64,000 bases of DNA. Source: Pseudomonas syringae. GTDB taxonomy: Bacteria; Pseudomonadota; Gammaproteobacteria; Pseudomonadales; Pseudomonadaceae. A model generated the notes under the pieces. It was not told the origin of the DNA. It saw only the letters and a program-made list of their open reading frames with translations, and did not search any database. The DNA lies in NCBI RefSeq assembly GCF_023278085.1, contig NZ_CP066265.1, positions 3,006,501 through 3,070,500 on the forward strand, given 5' to 3'. The first letter of the stretch is position 1. The number at the start of each line of letters is the position of its first letter. Positions 19,344 to 28,411 of this stretch are shown piece by piece. Made by a program: the position numbers and the translations under genes.

Positions 19344-20018
19344 TCAGCGCGGCACGCACAATTTGTAGCCAAGCCCGTGAGCGGTGTGCAACAGCGGCGT
19401 GTCATGGTCGCCGTCCAGGGCGCGTCTGAGCATATGAATGTTGCTGCGCAGGCTACTGCTGTTTGGCGCATCGCGGCCCCAGAGCACTTCTTCCAGTTCG
19501 CTGCGCTTGACGATATGCGGGCTTTTGCGCATCAACAATTCAAGCAGCTTCATGTTGGTCGGGTTGAGCTTCAAGGGCCTGCCGTTGCGGGTTATCTCAA
19601 GAGTGTCCAGGTCAAACTGCAGGTCGGCAACTACCATGACCCGGTTGTGTCTGGGCTGACGCCGGCTCACCACCGCCTCGACCCGGGCCAGCACCTCGGA
19701 CATTGCAAAGGGCTTGGTGATGTAGTCATCCGCGCCCACCTTGAAACCGATGAGGCGATCATCCAGTTCATCACGCGCACTGAGCATCACAATCGCAACT
19801 TCCGATTTCGAATACTGACGCAGGCTTCGGCAGATCTGGTTGCCGTCGATGCCTGGCAGCATGATGTCGAGAATGATCGCGTCGAAACGTTTCGACGCTG
19901 CCAGATGCAGGCCGCTCAGGCCATCCAGTGCGCCTTCCACGGCATGCCCGCGGAGTTCGAAAAACTCCAGCAGGTTGTCGTGGATATCGCGGTGGTCTTC
20001 AATCACCAGAATGTTCAT
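19344..20018 (-). CDS. Orphan OmpR-family response regulator
   Basis: 224 residues. Receiver domain with IEDHRD near the N-terminus, phospho-acceptor in IILDIMLPG, conserved Ser in MLSARD and Lys in ITKPFAM; winged helix with LNPTNMKLLELLM and SSLRSNIHMLRRALD. No kinase gene is adjacent. It follows the PAP2 phosphatase gene by 32 bases in the same direction, so it is probably the last gene of an envelope-phosphatase operon and may regulate it. Confidence 0.87.
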   Translation of the reverse strand: MNILVIEDHRDIHDNLLEFFELRGHAVEGALDGLSGLHLAASKRFDAIILDIMLPGIDGNQICRSLRQYSKSEVAIVMLSARDELDDRLIGFKVGADDYITKPFAMSEVLARVEAVVSRRQPRHNRVMVVADLQFDLDTLEITRNGRPLKLNPTNMKLLELLMRKSPHIVKRSELEEVLWGRDAPNSSSLRSNIHMLRRALDGDHDTPLLHTAHGLGYKLCVPR

Positions 20019-20050
20019 TGCAGCGCCTTGTTGTTTTTCTAACTGACCGG

Positions 20051-20917
20051 TCAGGAAACTGTAGTCGCTGAATCGGTACCCCGAGCCAGCAATGCATCAG
20101 GTTGCCCGGACATCAAGGCTCGGCGCGCGGCGTGTATCGGTTGTTGCAGGGTCGAGCGTCCGTAGAAACACAGGGCAACCAGCAGCGTACTCAGCCACAC
20201 CACAATGCCCGCCCAGAAGGTATGCGACATAAAATGCCAGCCTTGCAGCACGCGCGTAGTGCCATAGATCATCCCCAGCAACAATATTCCCGCCAGCAGT
20301 ACCTTTGAATACCTCCAGCAATAGCGCCGCGCCACGAAATACAAAGCCAACAGGCTGAATGCACCTGACGCGTGGCCGCCAGGCCAGCATCGCCCGGCGC
20401 CTGCTTCATGCAACAGATTGAAGTTTCTGAACCACTCGATATGCGCCTGAGGACCACCGTACAAAGTGGTTTCGACCGGGCAATACACGCTGGTGTGGCT
20501 TTTCAGGTAATGGATCATGCCGGTGCTCAGCGCAAATGCGACCGTCACGAAGAGGAAATCAAGCCGATGCCTGCGTGCAAATTGCAGAGGGCCTTCAAGC
20601 CGGGCGCGTACAGCAAGCCGTGTCAGGCCAGAGTCGCGATATTTTTCCAGCAGCGGCCAGACAAACGAGGCGATCGCGCCGATGATTGCCAGCTCGCCGG
20701 TCAGGTTGGGAATGATCCGCGCCCATTTGTGGGTGATGGTTTCGAACAGCCGGATATGCCCGATCGGGAACAACCCGGCTGCCGAATCAAACAGCAAGTC
20801 GCTCAATCGTCGATCAAGGTTGGTCAGGTCAAATGTCACGAACACCAGTAAAGCGAAAAGCACGGGTAAACCCAGATTAATGCCGTAAAACCGCAATCTG
20901 GAGTGGGTCGATGTCAT
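20051..20917 (-). CDS. PAP2-family membrane phosphatase
   Basis: 288 residues from an ATG that shares its A with the stop of the preceding gene (TGATG at 20915-20919), so translation is coupled. Several membrane segments. Motifs are variants of the PAP2 set: KSHTSVYCP in place of KX6RP, GRCWPGGHASGAF for PSGH, and TRVLQGWHFMSHTFWAG for SRX5HX3D. This subfamily is widespread in Proteobacteria as lipid or lipid-A phosphatases or phosphotransferases; substrate is unknown here. Between a LPS-heptose-type phosphatase gene and a response regulator gene. Confidence 0.83.
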   Translation of the reverse strand: MTSTHSRLRFYGINLGLPVLFALLVFVTFDLTNLDRRLSDLLFDSAAGLFPIGHIRLFETITHKWARIIPNLTGELAIIGAIASFVWPLLEKYRDSGLTRLAVRARLEGPLQFARRHRLDFLFVTVAFALSTGMIHYLKSHTSVYCPVETTLYGGPQAHIEWFRNFNLLHEAGAGRCWPGGHASGAFSLLALYFVARRYCWRYSKVLLAGILLLGMIYGTTRVLQGWHFMSHTFWAGIVVWLSTLLVALCFYGRSTLQQPIHAARRALMSGQPDALLARGTDSATTVS

Positions 20918-21615
20918 CAATTGAATTGCTCGCTGTTGAGGTTTGCCCATTGTTCGACGTTCAGTGAACCGATTACTTTCGGCAGGTGGCTGCCATCCAT
21001 TTGCACGAAGAAGGCTTCGGCATAATCACTTGAGCGCTCGCCGCCAGGTACACCCACTTTGCGCTCGAACTGGTCGATGCAACCGCTGTGGGTGATCAGT
21101 ACCAGATTTTCACCGCTGACTTTATGAGCCTGTACGGCTTTCATGAAGCCGCTGTCACATTCGGTGATCCATTCCTGGGCCGGCACTGCATGCCCGGCCA
21201 GCAATTCTGCGGTCTGTTGCGTACGAACCTTGGGGCTGGCGACCAACCGGGCGCGGGCCAGGCCCATTTTCTGTAACCCTGCGCCAACCGCCAGCGCGGC
21301 GTCCCGACCCTTGAGGGTGATGCCCTCGGCGCTGGCCATGCACGGGTTCGTCGAGCGGTCGCAGCGTTCGGCATGCCGAATCATCACCACCACATCCCCC
21401 CGCAGCCATTGCTCGCGCAGGCCCGATACCTTCAGGTTGTTGCCCGCACCGAGATCCACCACGTGCACGCTTGAAAACGCAGTGAAAAACCACGCGCAAA
21501 TCGCCACCAGTGTTACAACGATGGAGATCGATACGATGTTCTGATGAATGTTGAAACGTCGATGGATGCCCGCAACGGGAAGCAGATTCTTGTTGTTGAT
21601 TACCGTGTCAGCCAA
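20917..21615 (-). CDS. Histidine phosphatase, Ais/PmrG-like LPS-core phosphatase
   Basis: 232 residues from a TTG start at 21615, chosen because AGGAG sits seven bases upstream; ATG starts farther out give an implausible tail. One N-terminal membrane anchor (NIVSISIVVTLVAICAWFF) and a periplasmic phosphoglycerate-mutase-fold domain with the catalytic MIRHAERCD, the paired Arg in VASPKVRTQQTAELL and second His in ITHSGCID. Ais in enterobacteria removes a phosphate from LPS core heptose. First gene of an operon with a PAP2 phosphatase and an OmpR-type regulator. Confidence 0.8.
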   Translation of the reverse strand: MADTVINNKNLLPVAGIHRRFNIHQNIVSISIVVTLVAICAWFFTAFSSVHVVDLGAGNNLKVSGLREQWLRGDVVVMIRHAERCDRSTNPCMASAEGITLKGRDAALAVGAGLQKMGLARARLVASPKVRTQQTAELLAGHAVPAQEWITECDSGFMKAVQAHKVSGENLVLITHSGCIDQFERKVGVPGGERSSDYAEAFFVQMDGSHLPKVIGSLNVEQWANLNSEQFN

Positions 21616-21958
21616 GTGACCACTCCTACACTGAGCATACGTGTGGCGTTGACCCGGGAGAGCCCCGAAGCCGTAACCGCCCCCATGGGGCCAACATAGG
21701 TTCAGCATGGTGCTGACTCAGTGAAGAAGATGTGAAAAAGGTGTTGCAGCCGGGCACTGCTGATTTCAATAAAACTATAAAAAACAAATAGTTAAATTTT
21801 TTATGAGTTGAACATGAAGATAATTTAAGCGTATTCGGGTTCATGCCGCGAGGCGGAGCGGTGGCAACAAGCACGCTAAAGGCAGAAAGTGCTTGCAGAC
21901 GACGATTGCGCGCAAGCAAAGCATTAGCCACTAAAACGCTTATCGTTTACCATGCCGG
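21616..21958. other. AT-rich divergent promoter region
   Basis: About 340 bases between the phosphatase operon and the cobalamin riboswitch. Positions about 21765-21835 are strongly AT-rich and are the probable promoter zone for the phosphatase operon. I see no Pho box, PmrA box or conserved ORF. Confidence 0.4.
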
Positions 21959-22134
21959 CCGTCGGTTTCCGAGAGGAACTAACAGGGAATTCGCCCGCCT
22001 TGTCTGAGCAAGGTCAAAACGAAACTGCCCCCGCAACTGTAGGCATCGAGCCTGCTCCATGACTGCCACTGGATTCAGATCCGGGAAGGCCGGAGCGTGG
22101 CGATGACGTGCCAGTCAGGAGACCTGCCGACCCG
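21959..22134 (+). promoter_or_regulatory. Cobalamin (AdoCbl) riboswitch
   Basis: The closing stem GTCGG (21961) / CCGAC (22127) encloses the conserved core: AACAGGGAA, GCCCCCGCAACTGTAGGCA, ATGACTGCCACTGG, CCGGGAAGGCCGGAG and the B12 box GCCAGTCAGGAGACCTGCC. It lies 140 bases before the ABC importer operon and should repress it when cobalamin is sufficient. Confidence 0.95.
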
Positions 22135-22275
22135 ATTCAACCAACTAACCGGCGGGGTGTCCGGGAAGGACATCCGCACGCGTCGGCATTCTTTGCCGTG
22201 CCCGGTCAGCTGCCGGGGATGTGTTTCCTGATATGCATTGCGCCTTGGCACCTGCTCCAACGGAGACCGCATTTC

Positions 22276-23289
22276 ATGTCGCTGCCCCGCCTCGCCGCAC
22301 TCGTCGCCAGCCTGACCTTGTCCGGCCTGACCTTCGCCGCGCCCACACAGTACCCGCTGACCCTCGAAAACTGCGGTTCGAGCCTCACCTTCGCCCATGC
22401 ACCGAGCAAGGCCGTGACCATTGGCCAGGCCGGCACTGAAATGCTTTACGAGCTGGGCCTGGGCGACAAACTGGTCGGCACTTCGCTGTGGTTCAACAAC
22501 GTACTGCCGCGCTTCAAGGCGCAGAACGACAAGGTGCAGCGTCTGGCCGACAACGAACCCAGCTTCGAAGCGGTGATTGGCAAGCGTCCTGAGCTGGTGG
22601 TTGTTCAGTTGGAGTGGATGGTTGGTAAACAGGGCGCGGTCGGCACCCGCGAGCAGTTTCATGATCTGAAAATCCCGACGTACATCCTGCCGTCCGATTG
22701 CGAGGGCAAAGACAACCTGGTGGGCGCCGATGGCACACGCCTGGAGCCCTTCCGCATCGAGACCATCTACAAGAGCATCGAGCAGCTGGCGCAGGTGTTC
22801 GATGTGCAGGATCGCGGCGAAAAACTGGTTGCTGATCTTAAGTCGCGTCTGAGCGCAGCGATTGCCAACGTCAGGCAGAACCAGGCCAACGACGTGTCGG
22901 CGCTGTTCTGGTTTTCCAGCTCCGAGCTTGCCAGCGACCCGTTCGTGGCAGGCCGCAAAGGCATTCCGGACTTCATGCTCAACAGCCTGGGCATGCGCAA
23001 TATCGTGCAGTCCGACGAAGAGTGGCCAACCGTAGGCTGGGAAACCATCGCCAAGGCCAACCCGAGCATTCTGGTGATTGCGCGCATGGACCGCCGCCGC
23101 TTCCCGGCCGACGACTACCTGAAGAAAATCGAATTTCTCAAAAGCGACCCGGTGACGCGCAACATGGACGCGGTCAAGCATGACCGGATCGTGATCATCG
23201 ACGCCGAGGGTATGCAAGCCGGTCTGCGCCTGTTCATCGGGTTCGAAGAACTGGCTGACGCCGCCAACCGCTTCAACGCTGCGCAATGA
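22276..23289 (+). CDS. Corrinoid/cobalamin ABC transporter periplasmic binding protein (BtuF-like)
   Basis: 337 residues from ATG 22276. Signal peptide (cleavage near GLTFAA), then a class III (helical-backbone) substrate-binding protein of the BtuF/FhuD type: VTIGQAGTEMLYELGLGDKL, FEAVIGKRPELVVVQL, IPDFMLNSLGMRNI, GWETIAKANPSILVI. The cobalamin riboswitch upstream argues for a corrinoid substrate. Longer frame upstream of 22276 would read through riboswitch RNA and is rejected. Its stop overlaps the start of the permease gene. Confidence 0.85.
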   Translation: MSLPRLAALVASLTLSGLTFAAPTQYPLTLENCGSSLTFAHAPSKAVTIGQAGTEMLYELGLGDKLVGTSLWFNNVLPRFKAQNDKVQRLADNEPSFEAVIGKRPELVVVQLEWMVGKQGAVGTREQFHDLKIPTYILPSDCEGKDNLVGADGTRLEPFRIETIYKSIEQLAQVFDVQDRGEKLVADLKSRLSAAIANVRQNQANDVSALFWFSSSELASDPFVAGRKGIPDFMLNSLGMRNIVQSDEEWPTVGWETIAKANPSILVIARMDRRRFPADDYLKKIEFLKSDPVTRNMDAVKHDRIVIIDAEGMQAGLRLFIGFEELADAANRFNAAQ

Positions 23290-24308
23290 AACGACCGATA
23301 GCGCTGGGCCATGTGCTTTGGGTATCCGCCGTGCTGGTGCTGGCGATCATGGTCGGCGCGGCGATTGGTGAGACCTCGATCAGCCTCAAGGTGGTTTTTC
23401 AGGTGCTGGCCAACAAGCTGTGGGCGGCAGGTTATGTGCTCGATCCTATCGACGAAGGCATTGTCTGGAATTACCGGCTGACCCGAGCAATCGTCGCAGC
23501 CGCCTGTGGTGCCGGACTGGCGATCTGCGGGGTGGTGCTGCAATCGTTATTGCGCAACCCGCTGGCCGATCCGTATCTGCTGGGAATCTCCGCAGGGGCT
23601 TCGACCGGTGCCGTGCTGGTTGCCATCCTGGGCTTTGGCGCGGGAGCGATTTCCATGTCGGCCGGCGCTTTCGCCGGGGCCGTGGCGGCGTTTTCACTGG
23701 TTGCCCTGCTTGCACATTCATCGCGGGGCACGACAGCGTCCGTGCAGATCATTCTGGCCGGAATCGCCGGTTCACAATTGTTCAACGCGCTGACGTCGTT
23801 TCTGATTACCAAATCCGCCAGTTCAGAACAGGCGCGCGGCATCATGTTCTGGCTATTGGGCAACCTCAGCGGTGTACGTTGGCACTCGGTGTGGCTCGCC
23901 GTGCCGACAGTGCTGGTCGGCCTGCTGGTGTGCCTATGGTACAGACGCGCGCTGGATGCTTTCACCTTCGGCAGCGATTCGGCCGCGTCTCTCGGGATTG
24001 CGGTGCGCCGCGTGCAGATCATCCTGATCGCCACCGCTGCGCTGGTCACCGCAGTGATGGTCTCGATTGTCGGTTCCATCGGTTTCGTCGGGCTGGTGAT
24101 TCCACACGCGGTACGTATGCTGGTCGGCGTGCGTCATGCACGGCTGGTGCCGCTTAGCGCGCTGAGCGGCGCGGTGTATCTGATCGCTGCCGATATTCTT
24201 TCGCGCACCATGATCAAAGGTCAGGCGCTGCCGATCGGGGTGATTACCGCGCTGATCGGCGCCCCGGTTTTCGCATTGATTCTTATCCGGGGCAACAGCA
24301 CGCGATGA
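23286..24308 (+). CDS. FecCD/BtuC-family ABC permease
   Basis: 340 residues, about nine to ten membrane segments. BtuC/FecCD signatures: LTRAIVAAACGAGLAICGVVLQ, NPLADPYLLGISAGASTGAV, and VGSIGFVGLVIPHAVRML, with the ABC-coupling region near the last. ATGA overlap with the preceding binding protein and with the following ATPase gene indicates a tightly coupled operon. Forms the inner-membrane channel for corrinoid import. Confidence 0.9.
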   Translation: MKRPIALGHVLWVSAVLVLAIMVGAAIGETSISLKVVFQVLANKLWAAGYVLDPIDEGIVWNYRLTRAIVAAACGAGLAICGVVLQSLLRNPLADPYLLGISAGASTGAVLVAILGFGAGAISMSAGAFAGAVAAFSLVALLAHSSRGTTASVQIILAGIAGSQLFNALTSFLITKSASSEQARGIMFWLLGNLSGVRWHSVWLAVPTVLVGLLVCLWYRRALDAFTFGSDSAASLGIAVRRVQIILIATAALVTAVMVSIVGSIGFVGLVIPHAVRMLVGVRHARLVPLSALSGAVYLIAADILSRTMIKGQALPIGVITALIGAPVFALILIRGNSTR

Positions 24309-25096
24309 ACGCATTTCCTCATCGGCTCGAGGCGCCAGTGCTTGGCTGTTCAGGGCTGGGCTACTCGGTGCGTGGCACGGCACTGTTGAGTGACGTCGAC
24401 CTGAGCATCGCAGCGGGCGAAACGCTGGCCGTGGTCGGCCCCAACGGTTCGGGCAAATCCACCTTGCTCAAACTGCTGGCCGGTATCCAGAAACCAGGCA
24501 GTGGCATGGTCACGCTGGGCGAACAGCCGCTGGCAGACATGAGTCGCAGAGAGGTTGCACGCCTGTTGGCAGTGGTCGAACAGCAGGCTGAAACCAGCGA
24601 CGCGGTGACCGTACTCGACGCCGTCGAACTGGGCCGCACGCCCTGGCTGTCGGCGCTGGAGCCGTGGAGCGCCGAGGATGACGCCATCGTCCGTCAGGCG
24701 TTGCAGGACGTCGACATGCTGCACCTGCAGAAACGTGCCTGGCACACCCTGTCCGGCGGCGAACGGCAACGGGTCCACATCGCCAGAGCGCTGGCGCAAC
24801 GGCCGAAAATCCTGCTGCTGGACGAGCCGACCAACCATCTGGATATCCAGCATCAATTGACCATCCTCGGGCTGGTCAGGACCTTGCCGGTGACCACAGT
24901 GATTGCCCTGCATGACCTCAACCAAGCACTGGATTGCGACCGCGTGGCGGTCATGGAAAAAGGCCGGCTGGTCGCCCTGGGTGCGCCGGTCGAGGTGCTG
25001 ACACCGGAGCGTCTGCTGAGCACCTTCGGCGTCGTCGCGCACTGGCTGACTGATCCTTGCGACGGCGCGAAAATCCTGCGCTTGCGTTCCCGCTGA
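24305..25096 (+). CDS. ABC transporter ATPase of the corrinoid importer
   Basis: 263 residues with Walker A GPNGSGKST, Q loop in VVEQQAE, signature LSGGERQRVHIARAL, Walker B ILLLDEPTNHLD and switch His in VIALHDLNQAL: a complete FecE/BtuD-type ATPase. It overlaps the permease gene by four bases and ends the riboswitch-controlled operon. About 105 bases separate it from rlhA. Confidence 0.9.
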   Translation: MNAFPHRLEAPVLGCSGLGYSVRGTALLSDVDLSIAAGETLAVVGPNGSGKSTLLKLLAGIQKPGSGMVTLGEQPLADMSRREVARLLAVVEQQAETSDAVTVLDAVELGRTPWLSALEPWSAEDDAIVRQALQDVDMLHLQKRAWHTLSGGERQRVHIARALAQRPKILLLDEPTNHLDIQHQLTILGLVRTLPVTTVIALHDLNQALDCDRVAVMEKGRLVALGAPVEVLTPERLLSTFGVVAHWLTDPCDGAKILRLRSR

Positions 25097-25202
25097 CCGC
25101 ACGCCGACGGTCAGCCGATGACCTGCCGATGACGTCAACAGGTGCGCAGCGCGGCGCGGCGCACTACAATGCGCGCTTTGCCCGCCGCCGGATCCTGTCG
25201 CC

Positions 25203-27213
25203 ATGTCGTTACCCAAGCACCACCTGGAATTGCTCAGCCCTGCCCGGGACGTGACCATCGCCCGTGAAGCCATCCTGCATGGCGCCGACGCGGTGTATAT
25301 CGGCGGGCCGAGCTTTGGTGCGCGACACAACGCTTGCAACGAGGTCAGCGACATTGCCGAGCTGGTGAAATTCGCCCATCGCTATCACGCGCGGATCTTC
25401 ACCACGATCAACACCATTCTGCATGACGACGAGCTGGAGCCGGCACGCAAGCTGATTCACCAGCTCTACGACGCGGGCGTCGATGCACTGATCGTGCAGG
25501 ACCTCGGGGTCATGGAGCTGGACATTCCGCCCATCGAACTGCACGCCAGCACACAGACCGACATTCGCACCCTGGGCCGGGCAAAGTTTCTCGATCAGGC
25601 CGGTTTCTCGCAACTGGTACTGGCGCGCGAGCTGAACCTGCAGGAAATTCGTGAAATCGCCAGTGAAACCGATGCGACCATCGAGTTCTTCATCCATGGC
25701 GCGCTGTGCGTGGCGTTCTCCGGGCAGTGCAACATTTCCCACGCGCAAAATGGCCGCAGCGCCAACCGTGGCGACTGCTCGCAGGCCTGCCGTCTGCCGT
25801 ACACACTCAAGGATGATCAGGGTCGTGTGGTGGCGTTCGAAAAGCACTTGCTGTCGATGAAGGACAATAACCAGAGCGCCAACCTGCGTGATCTGGTCGA
25901 CGCCGGGGTGCGCTCGTTCAAGATCGAAGGCCGCTACAAGGACGCAGGCTACGTCAAAAACATTACTGCTTATTATCGGCAGCGTCTGGACGAGATTCTT
26001 GAAGACCGGCCGGACCTTGCACGCGCGTCCAGCGGCCGTACCGCGCACTTCTTCGTGCCTGATCCGGAGAAAACCTTTCATCGCGGCAGCACCGATTACT
26101 TACTTCGTCAGTGATCGCAAGATCGATATCGGCGCGTTCGATACGCCGACGTTTACCGGTCTGGCGGTGGGTACCGTCGAAAAACTCGGCAAGCGCGATC
26201 TGATCGCGGTCACCCATGAGCCGCTGTCCAACGGTGACGGCCTCAATGTGCAGATCAAACGTGAAGTGGTGGGCTTTCGGGCCAACATCGCCGAACTGAA
26301 AGGCGAGTTTGAGGAAGAAGGTCAGAAGCGCTGGCGCTATCGCGTAGAACCCAACGAAATGCCGGCTGCCCTCTCCGGCCTGCGCCCGAATCATCCACTG
26401 AACCGCAACCTGGACCATAACTGGCAGCAGGCGTTGCTCAAGACATCAGCCGAACGCCGCATCGGTATTCAGTGGCAGGTGACGCTGCGTGAGGATCACC
26501 TGAGCCTGAACGCGATCAGCGAAGAAGGCGTGCGCGTGACTGTCGGCCTGGACGGTCCGTTCGGCGCGGCCAACAAGCCCGAGCAGGCGCTGGACCAGAT
26601 GCGTGACTTGCTCACTCAGCTGGGCACCACGATTTACCATGCTCAAGACGTAAAGCTGGATGCGCCACAGGCGTTTTTCGTGCCCAATTCGCAGCTTAAA
26701 GCCCTGCGCCGCGATGCCATTGAAGCGCTGACTGAAGCCCGCGTCCAGGCTCACCCGCGTGGTGGACGCAAGGCCGAAACCAGCCCGCCGCCGGTTTATC
26801 CTGAATCACATCTGTCTTTTCTGGCCAACGTCTATAACCAGAAGGCCCGCGACTTCTACCATCGCCACGGCGTGCAGTTGATCGACGCGGCCTACGAAGC
26901 GCACGAAGAAACCGGCGAAGTACCGGTGATGATCACCAAGCACTGCCTGCGTTTCTCGTTCAACCTGTGCCCGAAACAGGCCAAAGGCGTAACCGGCGTG
27001 CGCACCAAGGTCGCGCCCATGCAACTGGTGCAGGGTGACGAAGTGCTGACCCTGAAATTCGATTGCAAGCCGTGTGAAATGCACGTCATCGGCAAGATGA
27101 AAGGCCACATCCTCGACCTGCCGTTGCCCGGCAGCGCTGCGGCCAAGTCAGTGGTCGGTCACATCACCCCGGAAGACCTGCTCAAGACGGCACGTCAGCG
27201 CTCTCCGCGCTGA
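25203..27213 (+). pseudogene. rlhA: rlhA (23S rRNA C2501 hydroxylation protein, U32 family), frameshifted
   Basis: Two frames together cover a U32-family protein with a C-terminal DUF3656-like region, about 668 residues, the size and sequence pattern of E. coli RlhA (YdcP), not the shorter TrhP. Part one (25203-26114) has LELLSPARD, GADAVYIGG, FFIHGALCVA.SGQC and NRGDCSQACRLPYTLKDD. It breaks at HRGSTDY; the second frame resumes with FVSDRKIDIGAFD and runs to 27213. The break is a tandem TACTTACT at 26097-26104: removing one TACT restores HRGSTDYFVSD. The conserved cysteines lie in part one and near the end (FNLCPKQ, DCKPCEM), so the truncated product lacks some. Either a real 4-base duplication or an assembly error. 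Confidence 0.88.
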
Positions 27214-27222
27214 CCGGTACAA

Positions 27223-27246
27223 GGGAGTTGGCGTCTGCCAGCCCCC
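27223..27246. terminator. Stem-loop between rlhA and GNAT genes
   Basis: GGGAGTTGGC / GCCAGCCCCC, ten pairs with one mismatch and a GTCT loop, then TTCCGTCTTC. It lies between convergent stops and may terminate either gene. Confidence 0.5.
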
Positions 27247-27269
27247 TTCCGTCTTCTGACAAAGCCCTC

Positions 27270-27764
27270 TTAAAGAACACGCTCCATATGGGTCGTGTTC
27301 CACACCGGATCGCTTTCCACATCGGTCACGGCAAAACCCTGTTTCTCCCAGAAACGGATCGCGCCGGGCAGAAACGGATGGGTGTGCAAGTACAAAACCT
27401 CGATGCCCCCCGCCTCGGCATGAGCCCAGAGCGCCTGGCATAAGCGGCTGGCCAAGCCGTCACCGCGAAACTCGGGCATCACGTACAGGCGCACGATTTC
27501 TACGGTTCGGCGGCCTGTGTAGTCGAACTGCGCAAAGCGATGGTCGTAAGGCAGATAGCCCACGGCAGCGATGATGCGCTCGTCGCAACGAGCGATGAGG
27601 AATTTTCCATTCTCGCCTTTCAGGTAAACCTGTTCGAAACCGGCCAGATCCGGTGGAACGGTAACGGCGTCCAATAAAGGAAATATCTCGGCGCGGGCAC
27701 GCATGACGAAATCGACGGTGTGCGGGATATCGGCGGGGTGTACCTCAGTGATAGCGATGTTCAT
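27270..27764 (-). CDS. GNAT-family N-acetyltransferase
   Basis: 164 residues from ATG 27764 (MNIAITEVHPADI). The GNAT fold is seen in EIVRLYVMPEFRGDGLASRL (acetyl-CoA loop of the R/Q-x-x-G-x-A type, here RGDGLA) and in the closing YLHTHPFLPGAIRFWEKQGF. Substrate unknown. It stands alone, convergent with rlhA and separated from nirB by more than 700 bases of repeat-rich DNA. Confidence 0.8.
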   Translation of the reverse strand: MNIAITEVHPADIPHTVDFVMRARAEIFPLLDAVTVPPDLAGFEQVYLKGENGKFLIARCDERIIAAVGYLPYDHRFAQFDYTGRRTVEIVRLYVMPEFRGDGLASRLCQALWAHAEAGGIEVLYLHTHPFLPGAIRFWEKQGFAVTDVESDPVWNTTHMERVL

Positions 27765-27893
27765 GAGCACTGACTTAAATAGGGGAATTGCAGGGTGATA
27801 CAAATGTTACGCCAGACTTGAGGCTGATGGCGTACAACTCATCACTCACCGTGCTCTGCATCCGATCCTGAACAGACGGCGCGGCGCAGATTT

Positions 27894-27946
27894 GTGACGC
27901 AGAGCGTCACGAAATGCATTACCACGCGGGGCGTGGGAACGAGAAT
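27894..27946 (+). repeat. Paired-palindrome intergenic repeat, copy 4
   Basis: GTGACGCAGAGCGTCAC palindrome, spacer GAAATGCATTA, CCACGCGGGGCGTGG palindrome, then GAACGAGAAT. Same order as the copy at 17208. The 27765-28243 gap contains this copy, an inverted one, and no gene I can support. Confidence 0.8.
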
Positions 27947-28037
27947 TATCGGGGTATCAGCTCCTTTTTCAGAGCTCTTCAGACTTGTACATAACGATGA
28001 GCACTTGAGCGTGAGGAACGAGAGGTGTCCGGGAAAC

Positions 28038-28087
28038 TGTCGTGCCCACGCTCAGCATGGGCATGCCTTTCGTGACGCTCTGCGTCC
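28038..28087 (-). repeat. Paired-palindrome intergenic repeat, copy 5 (inverted)
   Basis: Inverted relative to copy 4: on the minus strand GACGCAGAGCGTCACGAAA, then a CCCATGCTGAGCGTGGG palindrome and CACGACA. The two copies face each other about 90 bases apart. Confidence 0.75.
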
Positions 28088-28140
28088 GGGGTTGACCGGG
28101 CGAGGCTGCGCACAGCTTTACAGCGCAACCTGCGCTATCC

Positions 28141-28146
28141 GCACCA
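28141..28146 (+). promoter_or_regulatory. Possible NtrC half-site
   Basis: GCACCA, the conserved half of the NtrC operator (GCACCA-N5-TGGTGC), about 100 bases upstream of the sigma-54 promoter. The second half (AGGCAG) matches poorly. Confidence 0.3.
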
Positions 28147-28243
28147 ATGCAAGGCAGGAAAAGCGCTAAGCCAGGCGCCGCGCTGAACAGCGAACCACCC
28201 TGCAAGCAGCGCTAATGCGCCTGTTCACACTGCAACCGCAAAC

Positions 28244-28260
28244 TGGCACACCCTCTGCAT
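28244..28260 (+). promoter_or_regulatory. Sigma-54 promoter of nirBD
   Basis: TGGCACACCCTCTGCA: the GG of -24 and the GC of -12 are exactly spaced as in the sigma-54 consensus TGGCACG-N4-TTGCA. Transcription would begin near 28271, leaving a leader of about 215 bases before nirB. Nitrogen control through NtrC is the expected mode. Confidence 0.75.
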
Positions 28261-28411
28261 AACCCTGATAGCCCCACCCTGAATGTGGTCGGGCCTGCCC
28301 CGGTTGATCGACGTTGATCGCCAGTCTCGCTGAGACCAGAGGGCTACTCAGGTGCGTCCGGCAACGTGGCTCGATGGCACCCTCGAATTTCCAACAAGAG
28401 AACAGGCAAAG

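Noticed and set aside
22075..23286. A 403-codon minus-strand frame opposite the cobalamin-binding protein.
   Set aside because: It reads through the riboswitch and the complement of a signal-peptide gene, without a ribosome-binding site or domain.
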